Part shown: one piece after another, positions 42,707 through 50,979 of the stretch
Layout of the letters: each line of letters opens with the position of its first letter
Position numbering within the stretch: the stretch's first letter is position 1
Assembly: GCA_039030335.1 (NCBI GenBank)
Contig: JBCCEJ010000001.1
Location: 124,001-188,000, forward strand
Direction of reading: 5' to 3'
DNA from: JBCCEJ01 sp039030335
Lineage (GTDB): Bacteria > Pseudomonadota > Gammaproteobacteria > HK1
Length of the DNA stretch: 64,000 bases
Translations under genes and position numbers: made by a program
The notes under the pieces: model-generated
Seen by the model: only the letters and a program-made list of their open reading frames with translations
Database searches by the model: none
What the model was told of the DNA's origin: nothing

Positions 42707-44347
42707 ATGAACGGTGGTGAAGTCGTCGTAAGGACGCTGCGCGAACGGGGGCTCGAAAGAGTTTTTTTTGTAGCCGGTGGCACGTTCATCACCGTCATGG
42801 AAGCGCTCAGCCGGGACAACGCGATTCGCGGTATCCCGATGCGGTTGGAGTCATCGGCGACCTTTGCCGCCGAAGCGTATGCGGCGCTGGCGCGCCGGCC
42901 GGCCGCGGTGTTTGTCACGCGCGCGCCGGGGGCGGCCAACGCCGTGATCGGTGTCCACACAGCGATGCAGGCGTCGCGCCCGATGGTGCTGTTCGTGGCC
43001 AATATTCCCGGTCCGCTCAAACAGCGCGAGACGTTCCAGGAAGTCGACTACAACCAGATGTACGGGCCCGTTGCCAAGGCAGTCTTCGAGGTGCACAGCT
43101 TCAACGAACTCGCGGCCGTGACGGCGAGAGCCTGCGATCTGTCCGTCAATGGCCGACCCGGCCCCGTGGTTGTCGCGGTCGGCCGCGACATCCTGGACGG
43201 CCCGACCGGCGAGCCGGCGTCACCTCCTGCCCCGACGCCCGTCATCCAGGGATTGGATGCGGGTACGGCAGGTGAGATCGCCGCCGCCATGGCGGCGGCC
43301 CGCCGACCAGTCGTGCTGGCGGGAGAGATGGTTGCCTACGAAGGTGCCCACGCCGAACTTGCGGCTCTCGCTGAGGCCTCGGGCGCGGGCGTGTTGGCCG
43401 CCTACCGGCAGCAGGACGTGATCGACAATCTGCATCCGGCCTACTTCGGGCACCTCACATTGAACCGGCTGGCGCATGTAGAGCGGGCTCTCGACGAGTG
43501 TGATCTGCTCGTCTGCATCGGTACGCGGCTCGACAGCGTTACCACGCAGGACTACGCCTTTCAGCGCGACGGTCAGGACCTCGCCGTCATCTATCCGGAT
43601 CCGGCCGTAATGGCGCAGTGGCCGGCTCGCTTTGCAGCGGCCGCGTCTGCCCGTAACGCGCTGAGTGCGCTCGCTGCGGCGGTGTCGTCGCCTCCTTCGG
43701 ATGAACGCCTGGCCTGGCGCGACGGTGTGCACGCTGAGGAGGCCGCATTTGCTGATGCTGCCGGAACCTCAGTACACGGGCAGGTGAACCTGGCGGAGGT
43801 CATCAGCCATTTCCGTGAGGTGACGCCGGAAGACAGCATCCTCGTATCCGATGCCGGCACGTTCGGTCGCTGGCTGCACCGTTACTACCCGTTCACGAGG
43901 CCGGACACCGCGCTTGGACCGGTCTCCGGCGCCATGGGTTACGGGGTGCCGGGTGGGGTCGGGGCGCAGGTTGCCCGGCCGGACACGCCGGTGTTCGTCT
44001 GGGTTGGCGACGGCGGCTTCCTGATGACCGGCCACGATGCGGTCGTCATGGTCCAGGAGCAGTTGCCCGTGCGCATCATCGTGTGTGACAACGCCGCGTG
44101 GGGATCGATCATGGTGTCGGCCCAAAATCGGTTTCCGGGCATGGAATACGGCACGAAGCTCAATAGTCCCGATTTCGCCCAACTCGCCATCGGCTACGGC
44201 ATGGCCGCGTTCAAGGTCGTTCGCACGGGCGAATTCCCCGACGCATTGGCACGCGCGATGGCAGAACCTGGGCCTGCGCTCATTCACATTCAGTTGGATG
44301 CGCGCGACGTATCGCCATACGCGGCCGGTCCCAAGGCGGCCGACTAG
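42707..44347 (+). CDS. ThDP-dependent enzyme (acetolactate synthase-like large subunit)
   Basis: 546 residues from ATG 42707 (ATG 42695 is an alternative; GAGG at 42697-42700 favours the later start). The N-terminal PYR domain begins MNGGEVVVRTLRERGLERVFFVAGG, and the catalytic Glu is in RLESSATFAAEAYAAL. The central domain binds FAD in acetolactate synthases; here it is kept as a fold but key contacts are not clear. The C-terminal PP domain has WVGDGGFLMTGHDAVVMVQEQLPVRIIVCDN, the GDG...DN ThDP/Mg2+ site. It probably decarboxylates or ligates a 2-oxoacid. No small regulatory subunit is nearby, so it is not the biosynthetic IlvB. Confidence 0.85.
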   Translation: MNGGEVVVRTLRERGLERVFFVAGGTFITVMEALSRDNAIRGIPMRLESSATFAAEAYAALARRPAAVFVTRAPGAANAVIGVHTAMQASRPMVLFVANIPGPLKQRETFQEVDYNQMYGPVAKAVFEVHSFNELAAVTARACDLSVNGRPGPVVVAVGRDILDGPTGEPASPPAPTPVIQGLDAGTAGEIAAAMAAARRPVVLAGEMVAYEGAHAELAALAEASGAGVLAAYRQQDVIDNLHPAYFGHLTLNRLAHVERALDECDLLVCIGTRLDSVTTQDYAFQRDGQDLAVIYPDPAVMAQWPARFAAAASARNALSALAAAVSSPPSDERLAWRDGVHAEEAAFADAAGTSVHGQVNLAEVISHFREVTPEDSILVSDAGTFGRWLHRYYPFTRPDTALGPVSGAMGYGVPGGVGAQVARPDTPVFVWVGDGGFLMTGHDAVVMVQEQLPVRIIVCDNAAWGSIMVSAQNRFPGMEYGTKLNSPDFAQLAIGYGMAAFKVVRTGEFPDALARAMAEPGPALIHIQLDARDVSPYAAGPKAAD

Positions 44348-44374
44348 GTGCTGCGACCCGGCGCAACCTGACCG

Positions 44375-45622
44375 TCATCCGGGCGTATTCGCGCGAATCT
44401 GCCAGATCCCTGAGCGCAGCCGCAGGCCGAGCATCAGTGCGGCCATCGCGCCGGTGGCTGCCCAGATGGCGAGGTCGAGCCCGGCATGCTCGGCCAGCAC
44501 GCCCATCGTGAATGACCCGATCGGCGCCGCGCCAAGAAATGCGAGGCTGTAGATGGCCAGAATGCGTGCCCGATGGGCCGCCGACGCGGCTTGCTGAATC
44601 AGAGTCCGCCCAAGAGACATCGCGACGCCCGCCCCGATGCCAAAGATCAGGATCAACAGGTAGAACAGCACCATCGGTGGCCATGCCGACAGGCAGAGCA
44701 GAACCGCGAGCCCGCCGCAGCCGGACAGGAAGATGGCGCGACCCTGACGTTCCACCGGCGGTCTCGCCCTCAGCACCAGAGTGGATACGAGCACGCCCAA
44801 TACGAAGCACAGATTGACCATCGCAAGTTCAACGGACCCGCCCGCATAGAGATCGCGCACCATCAGCGGAATAACGACGCTGAACACGCCGATGAAACTG
44901 ACGCCCACTCCGATCATCTGCAGCGTGACCGGCCCCATGCTGGGTGATCGGGCGACCAGCACGAAGGCGTTGCCGAGTTCCCGCAGTGCACTGGTCTCTC
45001 CACTGGCCGTCGCGTCCGCGTCGTCGGGACGTAGGGGCGGCACGGGCAACATCTGAGCTGCACAGACGGCACCCACGCCGTACGCGCACGCCTGGATGAC
45101 CAGCAGGGTCGGCACACCTACCCAGCCGGCGCTCCCGGCCAGTGCGAAGCCGGCTACCTGCGCGAGAAACTGCAGCAGCATCGCGGTCGCCACTGCGCGC
45201 TGCACATCATCGCCGGCAACGCGCCCGAGCAGCGCGTCGCGGGTCGGCATAACCAGTGCCTGCAGGCTTCCCTGCGCGAGCGCGAAGGCGATAACGACAC
45301 CGAAGGTCAACCCTCCACCGCTCGCGACGGCTGCCACTGTCAGAGCCGGGACCATCGCCGCGCACTGCAGTCGCACCAGCAGCTGGCGCAGATCGAAAGC
45401 GTCCGCCAGCATGCCGCCTGGCAACATCAGCAACAAAGCGGGCGCCATAACGCACATCTGCGCGATGCCGACACGTTCGGGCGATTCCTGCAGAACCGAG
45501 ACGACCAGATAAGGGAACATCACGGACTGCAGGCCGAATGCTGCGAACCAGAAGCCTTGCCCGGTCAGAAACCAGCGAAACTGTGTGTCCACGCGTTCAG
45601 ACGACACGGTCGTGACCGGCAA
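44375..45622 (-). CDS. MFS_3 family exporter (EntS-like)
   Basis: 415 residues, 12 helices, with helices 1-2 at FRWFLTGQGFWFAAFGLQSVMFPYLVVS and a MPTRDALLGRVAGDDVQRAVATAMLL loop, typical of the EntS-like MFS_3 group. Members export siderophores or other small molecules. The start is uncertain: TTG 45622 has no ribosome binding site, and GTGs lie a few codons in. It is convergent with the ThDP gene and divergent from the AhpD-like gene. Substrate unknown. Confidence 0.82.
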   Translation of the reverse strand: MPVTTVSSERVDTQFRWFLTGQGFWFAAFGLQSVMFPYLVVSVLQESPERVGIAQMCVMAPALLLMLPGGMLADAFDLRQLLVRLQCAAMVPALTVAAVASGGGLTFGVVIAFALAQGSLQALVMPTRDALLGRVAGDDVQRAVATAMLLQFLAQVAGFALAGSAGWVGVPTLLVIQACAYGVGAVCAAQMLPVPPLRPDDADATASGETSALRELGNAFVLVARSPSMGPVTLQMIGVGVSFIGVFSVVIPLMVRDLYAGGSVELAMVNLCFVLGVLVSTLVLRARPPVERQGRAIFLSGCGGLAVLLCLSAWPPMVLFYLLILIFGIGAGVAMSLGRTLIQQAASAAHRARILAIYSLAFLGAAPIGSFTMGVLAEHAGLDLAIWAATGAMAALMLGLRLRSGIWQIRANTPG

Positions 45623-45903
45623 GTTGTGTTGACATCAGGGTTACCGCATAGGCCGGGCGCCGAACGGCAGGCCGCTTGTCCGCGCGCGAAGGAATTTTGG
45701 ATTGGGGCGTCAAAAAAGGCGGCCGCCGCGAACGACGTTGGCCACCCGCCATTGTATATGGTGCATCGCGATGGCCGGGGCAATGACGGGGGCCGGCGCT
45801 GGGACATGCCGTAGGCCAGCATTCGCGCGAACTCTGCTGCGTATGGCGCACCGGCTGCGCAGAGGGGTAGCATGCCGGTCTGCACGCAAAGCAGGATTTC
45901 GCC

Positions 45904-46422
45904 ATGACACACGTTTCCCTCACGGGATCGGACCAGTTGCCGAACAGCCAGCGCGTCCGGTCACACTGCCCGGAATTACTGGATGGGTTGAACCAGTACT
46001 ACGAGCGCATCTGGGCCAGTGGCCGCGTGGATGCCGGCATCAAAGAACTGGTGCGCATGCGCTGCGCGACGGTCAACGATTGCCAGTATTGACTGAACTT
46101 CCGTTATGCCGCGGGTCGGTATGCCGGAGTGACCGAGCAGAAGCTCGCTCAGGTCCACAATCCAGACGCCGAAGTGTTCGACGCCCGCGAGCGGGCGACC
46201 CTGCGCTTCGCTACCGCGATGACAGCGAATGACGGCGGTGATACGGCGCCGTACTTCGACGCGATGCGCGAGTTCTTTGACGAGCCCGCCATCGTCGAGA
46301 TCGGATTTGCGGTCGCCACGCTGCACGGCATGAACATCTTCAACAACATGTTCGGCATCGAGCCGGAGCCCGAACAGATGGTCAGTATGACCGGCGTAAA
46401 GGCCGGCGAAGCGGCTGAGTGA
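45904..46422 (+). CDS. AhpD/carboxymuconolactone-decarboxylase-like protein with in-frame TGA (candidate selenoprotein, Sec63)
   Basis: Read through one TGA (46090-46092), this is a 172-residue AhpD-like protein of normal length. Before the TGA: IKELVRMRCATVNDCQY; after it: LNFRYAAGRYAGVTEQKLAQV. In relatives this segment is CxxC; here Cys60-Gln-Tyr is followed by TGA at position 63, exactly the second redox cysteine. The frame on both sides is the same and the C-terminal part (ERATLRFATAMT, FDEPAIVEIGFAVATLHGMNIFNN) is typical. A hairpin at 46101-46127 has bacterial SECIS spacing. AhpD-like CxxU selenoproteins are known. ATG 45904 has AGGA eight bases upstream. A nonsense mutation or sequence error would look the same if no homologue had Cys there. 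Confidence 0.82.
46101..46127 (+). promoter_or_regulatory. SECIS-like hairpin directly after the in-frame TGA
   Basis: CCG at 46101-46103 pairs with CGG at 46125-46127; after a 2x2 internal loop, ATGCCG at 46106-46111 pairs with CGGTAT at 46117-46122 (one G-U pair), closing on the apical loop CGGGT at 46112-46116. The apical loop begins 20 bases after the TGA and contains a GU step. Bacterial SECIS elements such as E. coli fdhF have the same spacing and a G/GU in the loop, bound by SelB. Confidence 0.65.
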
Positions 46423-47274
46423 TCACACGGGCTCGTCGGCGATACCGTCGCCGAGCTCGGCATTCAAGTCACCCATACGCAGTTCCGCGTCCCGCGTCTG
46501 GCCCCCGAGTTCCAGGAACTTCTGCATGTTGCGCCGCGCCTCGGGCGTGCGCAGCAGCCGTTCGAACAGATACGCTTCTTCGTAGATGCCTTCCAGCCAT
46601 GGCCGTTCGGCGTTGTTGACGCTTTCTTTGGCGAGCCGCACGGCTTCGACGGGGAAGGACGCGATGCGGGCGGCGAGCCGGCTGACGAAGGCGTCGATCT
46701 GATCGGGTTCCAACACCCGGTTCAGATATCCCCAGCGCTCGGCCGTCTCACCATCGAGGTCATCGGCACCGAGAATCAGCTCCAACGCGCGCCCGCGGCC
46801 GAGCAGGCGCGGAAGACGCTGCGTACCCGTGCCGCCAGGGAGGATGCCGAGCGGTACTTCCATCTGGTTGATCACGGTACGGCCGCGCACACCGAAGCGC
46901 ATATCCATGGCCGCGGCGAATTCGCTGCCACCGCCGCCGACGCGACCCTCGATCTGCGCGATCGTGACCTTGCTCATGGTGCGTACGCGTTCGCACATGA
47001 CGTGGAAGGGCTTCATCTGGGCGTCGCGCTGCGGGTCGAAATGCACCGGTCGTTCAAGGATGGCGCTGACGTCGAAATGCGCCAGGAAGAAATCCGGATT
47101 GGCGCTCTTGAAGACGATGACGTTCAAGTCGGCATCCGATTTCAGTAACGCCGTTGCGCGGTCCAACTCGGCGAACAGCGGCATCGTGATGACGTTTACC
47201 GGCGGCGCGTCGACGATGACGCTGGCGACGCGTCCGCTGCGCTTGATGCGAAGGAGCTGGAAGTCGTTTTCCAT
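46423..47274 (-). CDS. Enoyl-CoA hydratase/isomerase family protein
   Basis: 283 residues. Crotonase-fold segments: VIVFKSANPDFFLAHFDVS (first oxyanion segment, altered from the typical AGAD) and QIEGRVGGGGSEFAAAMDMRF (second, with GGGSE: Gly and Glu). PLGILPGGTGTQRLPRLLGRGRALELIL is the conserved helix. It could hydrate or isomerise an enoyl-CoA; the altered first segment suggests a variant substrate. Last gene of a minus-strand operon after CaiB and a 2-hydroxyacid dehydrogenase. Its stop abuts the AhpD-like stop. Confidence 0.85.
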   Translation of the reverse strand: MENDFQLLRIKRSGRVASVIVDAPPVNVITMPLFAELDRATALLKSDADLNVIVFKSANPDFFLAHFDVSAILERPVHFDPQRDAQMKPFHVMCERVRTMSKVTIAQIEGRVGGGGSEFAAAMDMRFGVRGRTVINQMEVPLGILPGGTGTQRLPRLLGRGRALELILGADDLDGETAERWGYLNRVLEPDQIDAFVSRLAARIASFPVEAVRLAKESVNNAERPWLEGIYEEAYLFERLLRTPEARRNMQKFLELGGQTRDAELRMGDLNAELGDGIADEPV

Positions 47275-47367
47275 GGCAATGGGTTCCTCACCGTGTGGGT
47301 CGCGGCCAGCAGCTGATGAACGGTGTGGCGCCGTCTGCGCGGTGCCCGTGCCTGCAGCTGATGGTCG

Positions 47368-48348
47368 TCAGGCTGGTACGAAACCCTGCGCTTTGTCTAC
47401 CACGTTTCGCAATGGCTCGCCCCGCAGGTAGCGCTCGAAGTTATCGACGAACACGCCAACCATATCGGCATGAAAGCCGCGATAGTCGCCCGACATATGC
47501 GGCGAGATGATGACGTTGTCGAGATCCCAGAACGGGCTCGACGGCGGCAGCGGCTCGGCATCGAACACATCCAGACCGGCACCTGCGATGCGTCGTTCCG
47601 TCAGCGCTTCAGCGAGCGCCGGTTCATCGACCAGCTGGCCCCGACCCAGGTTGATGAAGTAGGCATCTTCACGCATAAGCGCGATGCGTTCGGCACTGAA
47701 GATCCCCTGCGTGGACTCTGTCAACGGCGTAATGAGGACGACGAAGTCGTGCGCTGGCAACAGGGCGTTCAGTTCGTCTGCCCCCGCGATCCGTTCGAAT
47801 GCCGCCCCTCCGCCGCGGGCGCGGCGTCCCACGCCGGTAACCTCCATGCCATTGGCCCGGAGCGTCCGCCCGATCGCCTGGCCGATGCCGCCAACGCCGA
47901 TCACCAGTGCGCTGCGGCCCAGTACGAGCTGCGTCAGCCGGTAATCCCAGTGCCGTGCGGTCTGCGCGCGCACCGTGCGGGGCAGGTCTTTCGCGAACGA
48001 CAGGATCAGGCTGAGTGCATACTCGGCCATCGCACGGTCGAAAATACCGCGCATGTTCGTGAGCTGCACATCGCTCGCCGCGAATGCCGGGAACAGCGCC
48101 GCATCGACGCCGGCGCCGCACCACTGAACCCAGCGAAGCCGGTCGGCGGCCGGCCATGCCTGCTCCAGGTCATTGGCGGCGAATTGCCAGCCGAGCAGCA
48201 CGTCGGCACCGCTGAGTGCGGCCTGCAATGTTTCGCCGTCGGCGGCGGTCCGAAACTCTGCGCGGCCGTGCAGCCGCTCGATACCCGGTAGCTCGTTGAG
48301 TTCCCGCACACCGTGTACGACGACGATGGGTAGACCAGAACCTGCCAT
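47368..48348 (-). CDS. D-2-hydroxyacid dehydrogenase family protein
   Basis: 326 residues. The NAD+-binding motif is VIGVGGIGQAIGRTLRANGMEVTGVGRR, and NLGRGQLVDEPALAEALTE and SSPFWDLDNVIISPHMSGDY are the conserved C-terminal parts with the catalytic His (SPHMSG). Catalytic Arg and Glu regions follow the family order. It would reduce a 2-oxoacid or oxidise a D-2-hydroxyacid. It lies between CaiB and an enoyl-CoA hydratase on one transcript, opposite an FMN 2-hydroxyacid oxidase on the other strand. Confidence 0.88.
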   Translation of the reverse strand: MAGSGLPIVVVHGVRELNELPGIERLHGRAEFRTAADGETLQAALSGADVLLGWQFAANDLEQAWPAADRLRWVQWCGAGVDAALFPAFAASDVQLTNMRGIFDRAMAEYALSLILSFAKDLPRTVRAQTARHWDYRLTQLVLGRSALVIGVGGIGQAIGRTLRANGMEVTGVGRRARGGGAAFERIAGADELNALLPAHDFVVLITPLTESTQGIFSAERIALMREDAYFINLGRGQLVDEPALAEALTERRIAGAGLDVFDAEPLPPSSPFWDLDNVIISPHMSGDYRGFHADMVGVFVDNFERYLRGEPLRNVVDKAQGFVPA

Positions 48349-48410
48349 GGTGTCCTCAAGCGATATCGTTGTTTTCCGTCGACGCAGTCGAAAAACCGCG
48401 GGGCGACCGT

Positions 48411-49628
48411 TCAGATGACGCCGCGGGCGCGCAGCTCTTCGATTTCACTGCTGGTCAGGTCCAGGTATTCGTCGAGCACTTCTTCGGTGTGCTGGCCGAT
48501 CAGCGGCGGCGAACGGCGATAGCTGACCGGCGTCTCCGATAGCTTGATCGGGCTGGCGATCAGTTTTGCCGGACGACCTTCGGTGGCCGGGTGCGGCATC
48601 TCGAGGACCATCTCCCGAGCCTGCACCTGTGGGTCGTTGAACACGTCTTCAAGGCTGTTGATCGCACCGCAACCTACTTTGCTGGCTTCCAGTTTCTCGA
48701 GCCACCAGGCAGACGGGCGCTGAGCCGTGATTTCATTTAGCGTCGCCGTCACATGGTCACGGTTTCGGACCCGTTCCACCGCGGTGGCGAAGCGCTCGTC
48801 GTCGAGCAGGTGAGCACAGCCGGCAGCTTCGCAAAAGCGTGCAAACGTCGGGTCGTTGCCGACCGACAGCACGAAGTAGCCATCGGCCGAAGGCATGACC
48901 TGGTAAGGCACGATATTGGGGTGCTGATTGCCGAGGCGGGGCGGATTCTCGCCGGTCGCAAGATAGTTCATCCCTTGATTCGCAAGCCATGCGACATGGG
49001 CGTCGAGCATCGCAATATCGCAATGCTGGCCCTGGCCGGTCATCGCCTGGTGGCGCACGGCGGCGAGAATGGAGACCGTCGCGTACATGCCCGCCATGAG
49101 GTCGGCGATCGAAACACCGACCTTCATCGGCTCACCTTCAGGTGCACCAGTGATACTCATGACGCCCCCCATCGCCTGGATGAGCGCATCGTAGGCGGGC
49201 CGGTCTGCATAAGGTCCGCTGTGCCCGAAACCAGTCACCGAGCAATAGATGAGCCGCGGGAACTCGGCATGCAGGTCAGCGTACCCGAGGCCATATTTGT
49301 CGAGCGTTCCCGTCTTGAAGTTCTCGGTCAGGATGTCGGCTTTTGCAATGAGCCGCCTGGCGAGTGCCTGGCCCTCCGGGTCGCTGAGGTTCAGCGTGAT
49401 CGACCGCTTGTTGCGGTTGGTACCGGCGAAGTAGGCGCTCTCGGCGCTGTCTTCGCCATCGGCTTTGGGCAGATACGGGGGCGCGAAGTTGCGCGTGTCG
49501 TCGCCGCTGCCCGGCCGCTCAACCTTGATGACCTCGGCCCCCAGATCACCGAGGATCTGTGTGCAGGAAGGCCCTGCAAGAATGCGGGTCAGATCGAAAA
49601 CAACCAGGCCGTCAAGCGGTCCGCTCAC
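48411..49628 (-). CDS. CaiB/BaiF class III CoA-transferase
   Basis: 405 residues. MSGPLDGLVVFDLTRILAGPSCTQILGDLGAEVIKVERPG opens the family, and the catalytic Asp is in DRPAYDALIQAMGGVMSITG. GMYATVSILAAVRHQAMTGQGQHCDIAMLD is the conserved helix region. It transfers CoA between acids through a mixed anhydride on Asp. The start is GTG 49628, with GAGGAG eight bases upstream; the frame is open further 5' but without conservation. It leads the operon with the 2-hydroxyacid dehydrogenase and enoyl-CoA hydratase, and is divergent from the FMN oxidase. Confidence 0.9.
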   Translation of the reverse strand: MSGPLDGLVVFDLTRILAGPSCTQILGDLGAEVIKVERPGSGDDTRNFAPPYLPKADGEDSAESAYFAGTNRNKRSITLNLSDPEGQALARRLIAKADILTENFKTGTLDKYGLGYADLHAEFPRLIYCSVTGFGHSGPYADRPAYDALIQAMGGVMSITGAPEGEPMKVGVSIADLMAGMYATVSILAAVRHQAMTGQGQHCDIAMLDAHVAWLANQGMNYLATGENPPRLGNQHPNIVPYQVMPSADGYFVLSVGNDPTFARFCEAAGCAHLLDDERFATAVERVRNRDHVTATLNEITAQRPSAWWLEKLEASKVGCGAINSLEDVFNDPQVQAREMVLEMPHPATEGRPAKLIASPIKLSETPVSYRRSPPLIGQHTEEVLDEYLDLTSSEIEELRARGVI

Positions 49629-49791
49629 CTCTTTTCTCCTCGAGAGTCTGCAGCTGCCGGACGCCAGACAGCGCACGGCCAAACTCGGGGATTCTCGCAG
49701 ACTCGTTGTGGCTCTGCATCCGACGGCATCGCCGGGCGAGTGTGCGAGAATACCGTTACTGAACCCCAAGAATCCGGATTGCATAGTGACG

Positions 49792-50871
49792 ATGATGGCC
49801 GAAGACGGAGGCCAGGAGTTCCTGACGCTAGCCGAAGTTGCGCGCGCGGCGCGCGCCCGACTGCCGCGAGGGCCCTGGGACTACCTGGCAGGCGCTGCCG
49901 AGACTGAGACCACCCTGAAACGTAACCGCCATGCGATCGATACGTTGGCGTTGCGACCGCGGGTATGCCGGGATGTTTCGAACGTCAGCACGCAGGTTGA
50001 GCTCTACGGCCGCACGCTGGAACTCCCGGTCATGCTGGCGCCGGTTGGCTCGGTCGAGACCTTCGTCGCCGGCGGGGGTGCGACGGCTGCCAAGGCGGCC
50101 GCCACCGCTGGCGCCGCACAGATGTTGAGCTGTGTTTGCAATCCGGGTCTCGAGGCGGTTGCCGCGGCGGCCGACAATCTGAAGATCTATCAGCTGTACG
50201 TGCGCGGCGATGATTCCGACATCGACGCGGAGGTAGAGCGTGCGGTGGCGCATGGCTACGCTGCGTTTTGCATCACTGTCGACACCGCGCACTACAGTCG
50301 TCGCGAGCGCGATCTCGTCAACCGCTTCGTAAAGCCCTGGCGCCAACGGGCCGTGGGTCACAACTTTCAGGCGTCGTTCAGTTGGGACAACGTCAAACGC
50401 TTCAAGGACACGCACGATATACCGTTCATCTTGAAAGGCATCATGACTGTCGACGATGCGGAAATCGCCTGCGAACATGGCGTGGACGGCGTCTATATCT
50501 CCAACCATGGCGGACGGCAGCTCGACCATGGTCTCGGGGCCATGGATGTGTTCCCGGATGTGGCGAAGGCCGTAGGCGGGCGAACCCAACTGTTTGTGGA
50601 CGGCAGCTTCATGCGCGGCACCGATATCGTCAAAGCGATGGCGTTTGGCGCCAGCGCCGTTGGCATTGGCCGTCTCGCGTGCCTTGGCCTGGCTGCTGAT
50701 GGGGAACAGGGTCTGGTACGCACGCTCGAACTGCTCCAGGAGGAGATCCGCATTGCGATGGGTCTCTCGGGCGTGAACACCTTCGCTGAACTGAGTCCTG
50801 AATTCGTTGCGCAGGCGCCGTCGATGACGCCGCCCTCCATGCTGAGCGCGTTGCCATTGATCGACGCCTGA
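49792..50871 (+). CDS. FMN-dependent alpha-hydroxy acid dehydrogenase/oxidase
   Basis: 359 residues of the LldD/glycolate oxidase family. LPRGPWDYLAGAAETETTLKRNR at the start, VMLAPVGS and the catalytic His in VYISNHGGRQLDHGLGAMD; LFVDGSFMRGTDIVKAMAFGASAVGIGR closes the FMN barrel. It oxidises an L-2-hydroxyacid to the 2-oxoacid. Start is uncertain among GTG 49786, ATG 49792 and ATG 49795; no clear binding site. Divergent from the CaiB operon, so both may act on the same 2-hydroxyacid pool. The HtrA-like gene follows 100 bases later. Confidence 0.9.
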   Translation: MMAEDGGQEFLTLAEVARAARARLPRGPWDYLAGAAETETTLKRNRHAIDTLALRPRVCRDVSNVSTQVELYGRTLELPVMLAPVGSVETFVAGGGATAAKAAATAGAAQMLSCVCNPGLEAVAAAADNLKIYQLYVRGDDSDIDAEVERAVAHGYAAFCITVDTAHYSRRERDLVNRFVKPWRQRAVGHNFQASFSWDNVKRFKDTHDIPFILKGIMTVDDAEIACEHGVDGVYISNHGGRQLDHGLGAMDVFPDVAKAVGGRTQLFVDGSFMRGTDIVKAMAFGASAVGIGRLACLGLAADGEQGLVRTLELLQEEIRIAMGLSGVNTFAELSPEFVAQAPSMTPPSMLSALPLIDA

Positions 50872-50979
50872 CCAGCCGGCGGCCGAAAGCCGGGCCACGC
50901 CGCGCCGGTTGCGCGTGCCCATTGCGACTTGCCAGGGCCATTGGGGCGGAATGCAAGCAGAGGTAGAGGACTGACAGCT

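Noticed and set aside
45904..46092. Short 62-residue gene ending at the TGA
   Set aside because: The conserved AhpD-like sequence continues in the same frame after the TGA, so this is half a protein, not a gene of its own.
46129..46422. Separate 97-residue gene starting at GTG 46129
   Set aside because: It begins within the conserved domain, has no ribosome binding site, and is explained by readthrough of the TGA.
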